Positions 24,211 to 36,658 of a DNA stretch of 64,000 bases are shown here, piece by piece (positions within the stretch are counted from its first letter, which is position 1; every line of letters begins with the position of its first letter). The stretch is from contig NC_057861.1 in the NCBI RefSeq assembly GCF_019393635.1, forward strand, positions 728,552,732 to 728,616,731, written 5' to 3'. This stretch comes from Dromiciops gliroides (taxonomy: Eukaryota; Chordata; Mammalia; Microbiotheria; Microbiotheriidae). Made by a program: the position numbers and the translations under genes. The notes beneath the pieces were generated by a model. That model worked only from the letters and a program-made list of their open reading frames with translations, searched no databases and was not told the DNA's origin.

Positions 24211-24464
24211 ATTTTGTAATTTCACTCCTTTCTATGTTCTATCTCTACCAATGCAAATTACAAACCCTGTGGAATGCGAAAGATATTCTTCCAAGTTACT
24301 CTTAGCCTCTCAAATTAAAAATCATCACCCAGGGATGAGCTGACTAAGGTCTCAGTGCACCTGGAAACTCTTAAGGTTGGAAGTTGCAGAACAGGCATCA
24401 TTCTACATTGGTAGAAGAAGCCCACTCCCTACAGAACTCCATTGATTAAATCCTGAATTGAGGT

Positions 24465-25258
24465 CAAATACATATACACATGCATATATGCCTGCATCCA
24501 TACATACACACATACTCATGTACCTACATACTATGTGACTCTGTGTGCCTATATAAATGTTTGTGTGGGCACACCTGTATACACATATACATGCATTAAT
24601 ATTACTATGCATTTATACACATTTGTGCAGAAATCTATTGTATACAATACATATAAGTACATATGTGCATACACATACACAAACATGTGGCTACATGTGG
24701 CATATGTTTAGATAAATGTATTATGCACTTATATACATGTGTTTTTGCATGAGCACATATACACATGCATGTGCAATATAGTAATAAATATCTATGTGGA
24801 TTTATACATGTCTGTATGCATGAATAGATAAAACACAGTACCTATATATACATGCATGCATATACACATACACGTATGCCTACATATTATGTGTATATGT
24901 CTATATGCATGTACTATGTGCCTATATATTTATTTGTGTATGTATATATACATATACCTATAAACATATATGTGCATACATGTAACAAATATTTCTATGC
25001 ATTTATACACATAGGCATGCATTAATATGCATAGTACACAATACACATTTATATGAATGCATACACAATAACATGTACCTATATACTATGTCTAAATACA
25101 TGTATTACCTTCCTATATACATGTTTATTTGTATAAGTATGTCTATATGCATGTGTGCACACATAGTAGTACATGCGTGCATTTATACACATATTTTGTA
25201 TGACTATGTATGGTACATGCCACATATATACACACATGTTTTATGTATATGTGTGTAA
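24465..25258. repeat. Degenerate tandem array, about 170-200 bp unit
   Basis: A (c)ctacata.tatgt landmark recurs at about 24521, 24691, 24880 and 25078, followed each time by tgcatttatacacat- and atgcattaatat-like stretches. Four diverged units rich in alternating purine-pyrimidine ATGCAT and TATACA. Short frames across it are meaningless. Confidence 0.65.
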
Positions 25259-26023
25259 TAGGGGACTGGCCAGTGAGCTCAGCCTTTATGAGCAAACTCA
25301 GTACACTCAGCTGATGCTTGCAGAGTCTCCACGTGGACTTTGGAGCATGCACAGACATTTTGTTACGGGTTCCAGTCTGCTAGTCTTGTGATGAAGAGGA
25401 GCTTTTTGCTTGGCTGAAACCATGCATTCAAGAAGTACTGGGCAGACAGACTTGCTGGCACTGAAGCAAGATAAGATGCTGAGGTCCTCTAAGTGCTGGA
25501 AGGAACCTCAGATCCTCTCTCACGCATAACTATGTCTTTTGCTTCTCTTTCTGTTGCATCTTTGTTTATTCTTTTAAGTCTATTACTGGCCATAGCTACA
25601 ACCTTGTGAACTCCAACAGGTCAGTATGGTGAGCTACCAGACATCCTATAGCTGAAGTCCTTGACCAGTTTTAAAGTCAGCCAGTCCAATACTGAAGCCC
25701 CAGAAAATGGGCCAATACCCAGGCCAGAGGTAACTGAGATGAGGACCCATCCATCCTCTGTCATATCTGGAAGTGAAACTGGTGGAACAAACACAATGTA
25801 GAAACTTTCTCAAATTTAAGCCCACTAATCCCTAGGGACTGAGGCAACATGGCAGAGTATTCCCCCTGGTGTTGGGATGAAATGTTTGTGAGCCTTGCTA
25901 TATCTTCAAAATAAATATCTCTAAAAAAGCTAAGTGATGCTTTTGGTTAAAAGGAATTGGGACATTAATCATTGGTGGCTAACAGTTGGGGAATATTGGA
26001 AAGGGCACTCAAGCCCATAACAC
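25250..26023 (+). mobile_element. Possible LTR of an endogenous retrovirus-like element
   Basis: SINE-free stretch starting tgtgtaataggggac and ending cccataacaca, with AATAAA near 25910 followed by ctctaaaaaagctaagtg, a layout typical of an LTR R/U5. I did not find a convincing target duplication. Confidence 0.4.
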
Positions 26024-26184
26024 AAGAGAAGGCTCTTTTATTGTCCCCTGCGGTGGGGGGGGGGGGGTACAATCCTGAGAAGATGTAGCCAGGTTTGCTT
26101 TGGAAGAGTAAATTAAGACTATTGCTATGTATATGGCAATTTCAGAATCCTAATGCCTCAGACTTGAAATGTACTTCACAGAAC

Positions 26185-26640
26185 GTCTAGTCCTACCCAC
26201 GCCTGATAATAAGACCCTCTAAAAATACATAACCAGCCATCACCCATTCTACGCCCAAAGACCTCTAGTGAGGGGATGCCCACAGGCCATTCTACTTCTA
26301 CATAATTTTCATAGTTTAGATGTTTTTCCTGACTTCAAATTTAAAACTGCCTCTTTACAATTTCTATCCTTTTCACCTAATTCTACTTTCTAGGACCAAG
26401 CAGAGAGGTTTAACCCCCCAACCCTCCGAGCTCCCCCCGCAAGTCTCTTCTCCAAGCTAAGCATCTCCAGTCTCTTCCATTCATCCCCATTTGGCCTGAT
26501 CTTGAGGTCTGTCACTGTCTGGTTTTCCTCCTCTGGATTCTTCCTAGCTTCTGAAATGTGGTGCCCATTACCTGTTCCCTGGATCTTTCCAAACTTTATG
26601 TTTCTCCCGCTGACTTGAATTATCTTGAGTATTATAGAAA
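26185..26640 (-). mobile_element. L3/CR1-type LINE remnant
   Basis: Reverse L3: agtgaggggatgcccacaggcc, tcttctccaagctaagcatctccag and gaaatgtggtgcccattacc in order. A 92-codon frame here is incidental. Confidence 0.7.
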
Positions 26641-26659
26641 AGCTCCTTGTGAGAAGTGA

Positions 26660-26880
26660 TTGCTTCATTTTTCTACATGTATCCTAGCCCAGTGCTTTGT
26701 CCTCAGTAGGTCCTTACCAAATAGTTTTACATAGAGTGATTGACTGCCTCTACTAAAGAGATGTAGGTGCCCTTTAAGGACAGGGGCCAAATCTGACTGA
26801 TCCTTTCATCTACCATTACCCAGCAAACTGTATTTTCACAGAATTACTTCATAAATGTTTGTCATATTGACTTTGGCTAA
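26660..26880 (+). mobile_element. L2-like tail fragments
   Basis: Diverged L2-type stretches, for example cagtgctttgtcctcagtagg and aaggacaggggccaaatctg. Confidence 0.45.
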
Positions 26881-26884
26881 TTGC

Positions 26885-27671
26885 TCCTTTGGAAAATGAA
26901 CAAAGGACACTCCAAGAGTGGGAAAGTGGGTCTTTTTAAGTTTCAGTGAGATAGGTCAGAGAGGGGAGGATTTAGTTGGGGTCTGTGGGGCATCATGGGA
27001 AGCCAGGAGTCAGAAATAGTGCATCAGATGGGGTGTGGAGAGGAGGAAAAGTGAAATCAGGGCAGGAAGTACCCAAGATAAATTTCACCCACTTCACAGT
27101 TCTGTAAAGGGCCTACCCTGTTTCTGTGGACTAATCTTCAATCACAGTGCTTTCCCAGATTAGTGGGTAGTTACCACAAAGTGTAAAGAGAATTGTGCAA
27201 ACATAGGCTATTGGAAGATTTCCAATGCTGATTGCTTAGGAAGAGTGAAAAAAAATGGGTGTAGAACTAACTGATTTTAATGTGCATATATTACATTTTT
27301 TTCCTTCTTCAAAAAGCTTTCATCTCAGTATATTCACCAGAGGACAAAAGAAGTAACGTCTTGTAGGAGCCTCTCGATTGTAATTTCTGAACACCCCTTC
27401 TTTATAGTTCTGGGGTATAGTGCTATGGGCTAGTTTCACTTAAAAAAGCCCACTCATTGACACCTACCCTTGGTGCCTGGCACCACAACCTCCCAGACAC
27501 TCAATCAGTAATTGTAGGGGATGAGGAGGAGGATGACACATTAATGCTCACCTCCTCTAGGCCAAAGGTCAACATGGAATCCTGGCATTTCTAATTGCTT
27601 GGTGCCTGAGGGAACTCATTTCAGCAGCTTCTTTCACAACAGGTTTCTTTAAGTCTCTAGTAACAAAAAGG

Positions 27672-27672
<1 letters not shown>
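26885..27672. other. Intergenic, no feature seen
   Basis: Mixed unique sequence, no repeat family or gene recognised. Confidence 0.45.

Positions 27673-27719
<47 letters not shown>
27673..27719. repeat. (TTA)n microsatellite
   Basis: About 15 TTA units. Confidence 0.97.
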
Positions 27720-28017
27720 GTCTGGAACCACTGTGCCCACCATGTTTGTATAAAAGCAAGTGAATTCTTGTTTTTGAGAGTAGCTCCCGGCTCCTATTCT
27801 GAGCCGTACCTGAATCCACATTATCAAGTTTCCAAGCCCTGTCTACCATGCAGTCCAGCTTAAAGGAGAGAGGTATAAGCAGCCTCTGCTCACAGTTGGA
27901 TTGTTCACCCTCTCTGGCATATACACTTACCTGTGGACTAGAATGTCTAATTTACAGCCATGTCTATGGAGATAGATATTCATATCTAACCATGCAGAGA
28001 AATTCTATGTGTGGAGA

Positions 28018-28112
28018 GACAGACAGACAGAGCCAGAGCCAGAGCCAGAGCCAGAGCCAGAGACAGAGACAGAGTCAGAGACAGAGACAGGGAGACAGAG
28101 ACAGAGAGAGAT
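28018..28112. repeat. (CAGAGC)n/(CAGAGA)n array
   Basis: Five AGAGCC units then AGAGAC variants. Confidence 0.93.
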
Positions 28113-28359
28113 CATTGGTGGTAAGGAACCTTAAGGGGAAAAGCATGGCTGCTCTCTTTCAAGTCTTTGAAGGGCTTTCACACAGAGAAGGCAGCCAAAG
28201 TTGTCTGAACAGGTCTGTGCCAGTAGAATGAAGAGAGATAGGTGAAAATGGCAAAAAATGAGGCTTCCTTTGGAGCAACAAACTGGCTACAATGAGAATT
28301 ATTCCAAAGGGGAATGAGGTGATTCTTGAAGGAATGAGCTCCTTCCATTGAAAAGTCTT

Positions 28360-28524
28360 GAGGGGGGCAGCTAGGTGGTGCAGTGGATAAAGCACCAGCC
28401 CTGGATTCAGGAGGACCTGAGTTCAAATCCAGCCTCAGACACTTAACACTTACTAGCTGTGTGACCCTGGACAAGTCACTTAACCCTCATTGCTCTGCCA
28501 AAAAACAAACAAACAAACAAAAAA
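28360..28524 (+). mobile_element. WSINE1-type SINE
   Basis: Forward CATTGCTCTGCC copy with AAAC-rich tail and a 10-bp target duplication gaaaagtctt (28350-28359 and 28525-28534). Confidence 0.95.
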
Positions 28525-28769
28525 GAAAAGTCTTCAGCCAAAGTCAGGGTGACCATTTGTTTGGGATGTGATAGAAGGGATGCACATTGAAGTATGGATT
28601 TAGTGAATGGCAGGTAGGGACCCCTCCAACTGTGAAATTCTGGTATCTGGGATTTTATAATTGTCTAGGTACATAGAAAGAGATATAGATACAGGGAGAG
28701 AGAAATGATGTGGATATAGATATGGGTATGGTTATGGATCTAAATTATATTATTGTTATGGGGATAGAC

Positions 28770-28920
28770 ATCTCTATGCAGATCCAGGTTCCGGCATTAC
28801 TTCCTGTGTGATCATAAGCAAATCATTTTAACCTTTCTGAGCTTCCATTTCCTCATTTGTGAGGTAGTTAGACCAGATAACTTCTAAGGTCCTTTCCAGC
28901 CAAATCTATGATCCTATTAT
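28770..28920 (+). mobile_element. MIR
   Basis: Forward MIR: gtgtgatcataagcaaatc, cctttctgagcttccatttcc, aggtcctttccagcc. Confidence 0.7.
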
Positions 28921-28992
28921 ATATGATGCATGCATGTGTGTGTATGTATTTATATATGTATGTATATATGTAAGTATGTATATGTGGGTTAT
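28920..28992. repeat. (TATG)n-type alternating tract
   Basis: ATGCATGCATGTGTG then TATGTATATATG units. Confidence 0.85.
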
Positions 28993-29242
28993 ACATTATC
29001 ATTTCCATTTTATCACAGCAGTTATAAAGTATAATTTCCATATTAATTATATAAAATATAATCTATTCATTACATATGATTACATATAATTATATGGAAA
29101 CTAGGGCAGCTAAATTATAATCATATATGCAATTAATGTGTTAATTATATGATATATTCTAATTTATATATTAGAAAGATGAAATCAAATAATCAAGAGT
29201 GTCAATCCTTTTTGCCCCACCCCCCTCGATCTGTGCATTCTT

Positions 29243-29394
29243 TTGTTTTGTTTTGTTTGGGGGGCAATGAGGGTTAAGTGACTTGCCCAGGGTCACACAG
29301 CTAGTAAGTTTCAAGTGTCTGAGGCTGGATTTGAACTCAGGTCTTCCTGAATCCAGGGCCAGTGCTTTATCCATTGCCCCATCCAGCTACCCCT
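29243..29394 (-). mobile_element. WSINE1-type SINE
   Basis: Reverse CATTGCCC copy with a diverged target duplication gatctgtgcattctt / gatctaggcattctt. Confidence 0.93.
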
Positions 29395-29982
29395 GGATCT
29401 AGGCATTCTTGTGCCAGGTTGCTCTTAAGTCATTTGGAGAGGATCTCCCAATCCAGTTTTCACATGAGGATCAGTGACATGATGTGATCGTCTGTGACAT
29501 GGATTGTGACTGTTCAAAGAAGAGAGAATTCTGAAGCCTGAACAAAGCTTAATCTATGTATGACAAGGTGCAGAGTTAATCATCTAAATTTCCATTTGGT
29601 CAGACTTTAAAACCTCTCTGAATTTTCATTGATTTCTGTTTTACACACTGGCAAGAATAAAGTAAAGTATTCAGATCAAAATAATAAAAGGAAAGCAGGG
29701 AGGTCACTGAGTGGAGATGAGTAGTAAGAGCATTCCAGGCATGGGAGACAGCCAACTGGGGGTAATCTCAGAGGGAAGGTACTAAAATGAAGAACTGTGT
29801 TCTTATTGAAAAAGTCAAAGATAGTCAGAAGATAACATTCCATGGTGAAGGTGACCAGGAGATATTATCATTGTTTTGGACCAGAAGGACAATGTTCTAT
29901 CTACATGAGGAGATAAGGATTTTTTCATGTGGATGGAGATCCAGCTGGTTGAAGCATTACATGGCTTTCAAAAACCAATGTC

Positions 29983-30162
29983 GGGGCAGCTAGGTGGCAC
30001 AGTGGATAGAGCACCGGCCCTGGATTCAGGAGGACCTGAGTTCAAATCCGGCCTCGGACCCTTGACACTTACTAGCTGTGTGACCCTGGGCAAGTCACTT
30101 GACCCCAATTGCCTCACCAAAAAACAAAAAAACAAAAAAAAAACAAAAACAAAAACAAAAAA
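29983..30162 (+). mobile_element. WSINE1-type SINE
   Basis: Forward CAATTGCCTCACC copy with a long AAAAAC tail and perfect target duplication caaaaaccaatgtc (29969-29982 and 30163-30176). Confidence 0.95.
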
Positions 30163-30179
30163 CAAAAACCAATGTCAAC

Positions 30180-30960
30180 CCTTGTTGATAGTAGAAACTG
30201 ATGGTAGAATTATAATCGTTACTTCTACTCCTAGTCAGTTTGTCAAAGGTGGAAGTACTAAAGGTGCACTGAATTCAGGAGTGTCAATTTATTGCTTACC
30301 TTTGCAAAGGGGGATGCTAATAGTTGAACTTATGGCAAAAGTCCCAGAGAATGGCCTTCTTTCATCACATAAGCCATCTTTGTGGGAAAAGTTATTGCCC
30401 AAAAGGAAGTAAAGGAGACTAAACGAATGGTTTAGGAAGAACTCGTAGATTTTGGCTCGTTGTGAGACACTATTGCAACAGAGAAGCTCATGAGGATGAT
30501 GAGCCTCATCCCAGAAGTGGTGTTCAGTTGGGGGAAAGGGGAGCAGTAAACACTCTTCACTGTCATTTTGGCTTTTGTATGCAATGGTGAATGAGTAAAG
30601 GACCGTATCATCTGAATACACTCACTGCTAGCTATTGTTTTTGTGGAAATATTCAACTATGGTTGTGCTTTTTTAAGTTAATGATTAAAATCAGTAATAT
30701 ATATTAAAAAAGGAAAATATCCTCACTAAGTTTCCAGGGTACATTCATTCCTCTCCCAGGAGAGCCACTACTGATGACACAGAGATGAAACCTGTAGAGA
30801 AAGCATTGTAAACAATCGTGATCGCATAGCTTCTGGGGAGGAGGGACCTTGACCAATAGACAGTCCATTAATGGGTCAGTTTGAAGAATTTCCAGTTTTC
30901 CAGTAGAAGAGCTATAGAACCTTAAATTCAAGTCAACAAAAATATAAAGGCACCTATCTA
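30180..30960. other. Intergenic, overlapping short frames only
   Basis: Overlapping minus-strand frames of 75-110 codons show no known domain and no agreement with each other. Non-coding by default. Confidence 0.45.
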
Positions 30961-30964
30961 TAAG

Positions 30965-31090
30965 AGACAGATAGTCTAAGGGTTAGAGAACTAGCCTCAA
31001 AGCCAGGAAGATATGGATTCAGACTCCATCTCTCACTCATACTGTCTTTGAAACTCTAGGTAAGTTGTTTGTCTCAGTGCTTTAGGCAAC
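30965..31090 (+). mobile_element. MIR fragment
   Basis: Forward SINE: cagatagtctaagggttagagaac, aaactctaggtaagttg. Confidence 0.5.
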
Positions 31091-31110
31091 TCTATAAGAC
31101 CTTTGTTTAG

Positions 31111-31349
31111 TTGGTTTCAGTTGTGTCGGATGCTTCATGACCCCATTTGGGGTTTTCTTGGCCAAGATACTGGAGTGGTTTGACATTTCCTTCTCTAGCT
31201 CATTTTACAGTTCAGTCAACTGAGACAGTTAAGTTACTTGTCCAGGGCCACACAGCCAGTAAGTATCTGAGACTGGATTTGAACTGAAGAAGGTGAGTCT
31301 TCCTAACTTTAGGTTTGACATTCTATCCATTGTACTGTCTCACTGCCCA
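31111..31349 (-). mobile_element. MAR1-type CORE-SINE
   Basis: Reverse copy running from ttcagttgtgtcgga through ccccatttggggttttcttg to the tRNA-like head cactgccc. Confidence 0.88.
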
Positions 31350-31367
31350 CCTTTAAGACTATTGGTC

Positions 31368-31447
31368 ATACACTTGACACTTACTAGCTGTGTGACCCTG
31401 GGCAAGTCACTTAACCCTTATTGTCTTGCCCCCTCCCCCAAAAAATG
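31368..31447 (+). mobile_element. WSINE1-type SINE, 3' fragment
   Basis: Only the 3' half from cttgacacttactag to a cccaaaaaa tail, directly after a reverse MAR1. Confidence 0.85.
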
Positions 31448-31554
31448 ACTATTAGTCATAGATAATGTGCTAGCTTATATTGGTAAAGGAATTACCTCAC
31501 CTGAGAGTTTCTTATGCCAATGAAATCATGTCAAGTCTCTATTCTAACCTTAGA

Positions 31555-31735
31555 GGCATCTGGGTGGGACAGTAGATAGAAGGCTGTCCTTGAAGTCAGG
31601 AAGACCTGAATTCAAATCCTGTCTCAGACACATACTAGCTATGTGACCTAGGCAAGTCATTTAACCTAAGGTCACCCAGTTGGTAGATATCTGAGCCAAT
31701 ATTTGAACTGAGGCCCTGTGATTTTAAAACCAGCC
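31555..31735 (+). mobile_element. MIR/CORE-SINE fragments
   Basis: Forward SINE with gaattcaaatcctgtctcagac and gacctaggcaagtcatttaacc, then a reverse-like piece ggtcacccagttggtag. Confidence 0.6.
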
Positions 31736-32079
31736 GACTTTCCATTGGCCCGTGCAGCCTAGAGGGAAGGGAGAAGTGAAACTGCTCTAGGCTATCTAGA
31801 ACACTTGAAAAGGAAAGGGAGCTCTTTGGTCATCTTTAGTACAGATACATTCATTACTCTGAGAAAACCACCCACAGACTGTCCCCAAGCTACCAATGGG
31901 CTGTGTTCCAAAAGGTCATTTTGGAATCCATTTGGGAAGTCGAATGCCTTTTCCCATAGAGACGATGTTATTCATTCTGTGTAGGTTCCCAGGCTAGGCC
32001 ACAAAAGCCTTTTTGTAAATTGTAAAGGGCTATATAAGCATCATAGACTAGTGTTCCTATCAATAAAGCACTATCCTGA

Positions 32080-32480
32080 TGCTCTGTCCCATCAGGTAAA
32101 TGGCTCTGAGTTCCTGACCCTTCTCCAGACTTTCTTATGTCTGGGTAAATCATCCCAATCTGTGGGGAAGTCTCTTCAGCCCCCCGTATCAGCCTCATCC
32201 TTCACTCTTCCTTCCCTATCACATGCCATACCCAACCAGTTGCCAAAACCTGTTAAGTCTACCTATAGGACCTCTTTGTCTCTTTTTCTGTACTCACTCA
32301 GCCCCTACCTCGGGCTCTCTTACCTCCCACCGGGACTATTTGGATAGCCTCCTAACTGGATTCCCTGTCTATTTATCTCTAATCCATCAGTAAATGATGT
32401 ACTCCCTTTGCACTGAGCAGTCTCATCCTACCCTCAAGAGATTAAAACCAAAAACTAAAGCAGCTAGGGTGATCTTGTAA
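32080..32480 (+). mobile_element. L2 LINE fragment
   Basis: Contains caaccagttgccaaaacctgttaagtctacc, ggatagcctcctaactggattcc and gcagctagggtgatctt, matching the L2 ORF2 end in order. The 98-codon frame here is incidental. Confidence 0.75.
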
Positions 32481-32489
32481 TCATTCTGC

Positions 32490-33034
32490 AATCAAGTTCT
32501 AGATCTGCATAAATCTGTTGGCTGGAATATCAAATAAGAACGCACAGGTACTTCCAATGGGGGTAGTGAACAAGATTCAGACACACAATGGTTCTGTGAA
32601 AGCAAAGATATAAAATAAACTTTATTGTGCCGAGATGATAGCCAACACCCAACAATGGTGATAGTGTTCTTCTGGCTGTAATTTATGACTATATTTAAAA
32701 TTGAATAAATATAAATTTATTTGTTAAATAACATGGCTAGCACAGGACACAGCTTCATGAGAGAAAAAAAATCTATATAGATTATGACCATTGATGGAAT
32801 CTGAGTATTTGATATCTGGTAGCATTTTCTTTATCTCTAATGTGTCTTTGCATTGGAAAAGGTGGTGTTTCATTTCATTCTGAATATTATAAAAAGCATA
32901 AATATTATTAAAACCTGAATAAAATATGAAACATCATTAAAATACAGAAAGGAAGCTTCCCAGATGCATACTTCTGCTTATAGAAATGTGTCTCACTTCT
33001 GTATGAATTCTTATTCAATATGAGTCAATTGTAT
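32490..33034. other. Intergenic, AT-rich, possible retroelement
   Basis: aaaataaactttattgtgcc near 32610 gives AATAAA-type signals on both strands, as in LTRs, but no termini were found. Confidence 0.35.
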
Positions 33035-33575
33035 AAAATGGAGACCAAGAAAGCTAATGCAATCTTGGGTGGATTTAAAAGGATTCAGAGTATCCAGGAC
33101 AAAGGAGGTGATGTTCCCATCGTCCTTTGTCTTGGACAGAACACCTTAAAGGATATTGACAAAATGGAGAGTATCCAGAGAAAGACAACCAGGATGGTGA
33201 AGAGCCATGTAAAGTATGGTCAATGGAACTGAGAAGAGTTAGCCTAAAGAAGAGAGCACTTTCGTGTTATTTTGTGCTATTAAGCTGTCTTCATAAGAAA
33301 GTGGGAGCAAACTGTTCTGCTGAACTAGAACTAATATGTCAAAGTAGCATACAGGCAAACTGAGGCTAGATGTAAGGAAAGTTTCCTAATGCTTAGAGGG
33401 ATGCCAAAGTGAAATGGGAAGTAGTGAGTTAGCCATCATTTGAGGTCTTCAGGCAAAGGCTAGAGGACCACTTATTGGGGATATTGGAGGGGGAATCATT
33501 TTGTAGGTACCAATTGGGTTCAATAAGTATTCTTTGAGGTCCTTTCAAATCCTGAAATCTAATGATTCTGTGATG
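33035..33575 (+). mobile_element. L3/CR1-type LINE remnant, sense
   Basis: Sense copy: aaagctaatgcaatcttgggtgg, ttgacaaaatggagagtatccagag, aaccaggatggtgaag, agcctaaagaagagagc and gaggtcttcaggcaaaggctagag in the usual order. The 70-codon frame at 33020-33232 is a piece of decayed CR1 coding or 3' sequence. Confidence 0.8.
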
Positions 33576-33625
33576 ACTATATTTCATTTAGTCAGATAAA
33601 ATTTTTTTAAAACACCATATTGGGA

Positions 33626-33795
33626 GAGGCAGATAGGTGGCACACTGGATAAAGCACCAGCCCTATATTCAGGAGGACCTGCATTCAAATACAGCCTCAG
33701 ACACTTGACACTTACTAGCTGTGTGACCCTGGGCAAGTCACTTAACTCCCATTGCCCTGCAAAAAAAAAACCAAAAACCAAAACAAAACGAAAAT
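33626..33795 (+). mobile_element. WSINE1-type SINE
   Basis: Forward copy with target duplication accatattggga (33614-33625 and 33796-33807). Confidence 0.95.
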
Positions 33796-33809
33796 ACCAT
33801 ATTGGGATA

Positions 33810-35334
33810 AATATTTGGGGGGAGACGTGACATGAACATACTGAAAACCTAACGGCTACTTTAATTATACTTGTGCTGAGAAAGGTACACTGAGCTGTGT
33901 GGTGTTGGAGTCTACTAATAGGACAGGAACCACTCAAAAATAGAACATGGGCTTATATTTTAGGAAGTAGCACACATACTGTGAATGAAGGTTATTTATA
34001 GACTACTTAACGTCAGTGTACTTGTGCAGAGGGCAAATTAAACAAAATTACATCTCTCTAAATTGGCTGTAACATCATCTGGAATCTACAAAAACAAACT
34101 CTCTGTGTAGTAGGAATAGAAAATTATTTGAACTTTAATCTCTCTTCAAAATTGATTTCAATAATTCCGTGCTCTTAGGTGCAAGCTTTATTAGATGCAG
34201 GGACGAGATGGCATTTTTTAGAGCGTTGCAATGGAGGGGTGTTGGCATCGTCCAAATGTTGAGAAGCTCAGTGTCACCATGGAATTCCACTTCTTTCACC
34301 TAAACATTCTTCTTCCAGAGAGGAGTAACTTTAAAACAGAAAATACAGCTCAAACTTACTCCAAATGTCCCCAAACATTATTTTGTCTGTTAGCACTAAG
34401 GATGAGAACCCAAGAAAGTAAATTCACTCTGCTGGCAGAGTTGTTATTATCTATTTATTAATTTATGAAGTCTCCATCTGTGGGGAGAGCTTCAGTGACC
34501 CTGGGAAAGCTTTACTAAAAATTCAATAGAAGTTGGGCCCCATGCCCAGAAAAAAAAAAAATGTCATTCCTTGCACATAAACCCAGGCAAAGAAAAAAGC
34601 CATTACGTGCCTAATACAACCTTCCTCTGGCATTAGCCCACAGTCCTCTTCTCCTAACAGGAGTCCCAGCATACGGTTTAACCAATCTAAACAATTTCAT
34701 TATGGGCAGCAGAGGTAAATCCAATTACACCAAATGGCCAAGATTCTTCCTCCATGCTCACGGCCACGCACACTCCTTCCATGCAGGAAAGGTCATAGAA
34801 CAGCACTGGCTCTCTGGACACTTAGCCTGCACACACTTGCCCGGGGCACAAATCTCCCTTTGTTGATCCAGTGGAAGGCTCTCCAGGGTATCCACAAAGC
34901 AGAGAAGATGCCATTAGAGTCCCTTGTGATGAGGCACTGAGCCAAGCCCTGCTTCATTGGAATGAATGAAAATGCTTGTTACAAGGCTGCAGAAGCAATT
35001 GTGTCCTTTTGAAAATTAATTAGACCGTAGCTAGATGAACAACTCTAATGCCCTTTGACTATGAGCTTCGGATGGATTGTTGGGACAATGTACCTGGCTC
35101 CATTCCCAACTTTAACAAGCTTCTCCAAATGCAAAAACAGAGCCTCTTGGCCAACCGAGAGCCTACCATTATATCGATTTCCTGAGTAGGATCCAGCCCC
35201 TAAATGACACAGATTTACCACTATCAATTAGAAAGGAAATCTATCAAATTTTTCATGAATTATTTTAGGAAATGTCTTAAAAAGTGTTGGTTTGGGGGTT
35301 TTTTGGTTTTTTTGTTTGTTTGTTTTAGTTTTTA
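33810..35334. other. SINE-free 1.5 kb, candidate conserved non-coding
   Basis: The longest unique-looking stretch of the intergenic part, with no microsatellite. Contains cacggccacgcacactcc near 34757. No exon with splice sites evident. Confidence 0.4.
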
Positions 35335-35460
35335 ACAAAAGAATGACAAACATTTATTAAGATCCTATTGCATACCAGACACAGTTAGGGCTACAAATAC
35401 AGGAGTGAAACATTTCCTGCCCACAGAGAGCTTATATTCTAGGGAAAGCAGAATCATATG
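35335..35460 (+). repeat. Old interspersed repeat head
   Basis: tgacaaacatttattaagatcctattgcataccagac and agagcttatattctaggg. Confidence 0.55.
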
Positions 35461-35994
35461 CCTTTCATCTTCTATACCATATTCACTTGCCAAAATACTG
35501 CCACCACAACCCTATCTTTTAACAAAAATAATTAAGCAAAATCAAGGGACCATGAATAACCATGCCTGACAGTATTGCTACATTCAGTATCCATAGTCCC
35601 CCACCTGTACTAAGAGGATGGAGGTATGCTTATTTCATCTGCCCTCTGGAAACAATATTGGTCATTGATTTTAATCAGTTCAGCTACCTTTTAGAGTAGT
35701 TTCATTGATATTACTGTAGTCATTGCATATATTTCTTTCCTGCTTTCTTCACTCACATTAGTGAGCAAATTAATTTGTTCACATTGTACACATTTCCTTT
35801 ATTTCCCTGAACTCTACCTATTTGTCATTTTTCATGGTGCAATAAGATTTCATTACTTCCATACACCACCACAGATGGTTCAGCCATTCCACAGGTGGTA
35901 GAGAACTCTTTGTCCCTAGTATTTTGTTTTCATTTTATATCAATGTAATTTCTCCATGCTTGGCTATTCGAGAAGGTACATCCATGTATTTTGC

Positions 35995-36115
35995 TACCAA
36001 TCAGTCAGGATGCAGTGTGTCTCCTTTGTGCCATGCACTGTGTTTAACATTGGGATTACAAATAACAACAAAATAACCCTTACCTTAAGAGAGCTTATAT
36101 TCTTATCAGGAATTT
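35995..36115 (+). repeat. Old interspersed repeat head
   Basis: tttgtgccatgcactgtgtttaac, gggattacaaataac and gagagcttatattcttatc. Confidence 0.55.
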
Positions 36116-36244
36116 CTACCGTAGTTTATGTCCTAAATGCTGGAGAATTTTGTCCACAGAGTTGGTGATCACCATATAGAACAAGACGCCTAAATCACTA
36201 TAATGCACATTTGGTCTTCTGAGGACAGGGTTATGTTTGTTTAG

Positions 36245-36425
36245 TTGTTATCATTTTAGTGAAAAGAGTCAGAAAAAATGGGTTCAAATCTTGTCTTGAT
36301 ACACTTACTAATTGCGTGACTTTAGAAAAGTGACAATCTCTCTGAGTCAGTTTTGTAATAATAATAACAACACACTATCTACCCACAGCATTGATGTGAG
36401 GCTGAAATGAGGAATTTTATATAAG
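36245..36425 (+). mobile_element. MIR
   Basis: Forward MIR: aatgggttcaaatcttg, ttgcgtgactttagaaaagtg, attgatgtgaggctg. Confidence 0.65.
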
Positions 36426-36658
36426 CAAGGTCTTCTACGAACTTTCAAAATATTTTTATGCATACATGAATATATCTATTACTATTATTATAATACAGAT
36501 CATTACCAATAAAATAGAAATAAGAATACTTTCACTATCAACCTACCTCACAAAGTCATTAGGAATGGGGACTAGAAATACACTTAGACAGCAGACACAG
36601 GTCTGAACTGAATATGAAGGGATGATATCTGTAAAGCATTTATTTTTTGTTTATCCTT

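Noticed and set aside
24465..25258. CRISPR-like spaced repeats
   Set aside because: Units are degenerate and long with no constant short repeat, and the genome is vertebrate.
29927..30412. 161-codon plus-strand frame, the longest in the window
   Set aside because: It runs through a SINE and its A tail into unique DNA; no domain and no splice or start context.
33020..33232. 70-codon frame with CR1-like peptide
   Set aside because: Part of an L3/CR1 remnant; short and followed by further L3 non-coding sequence.
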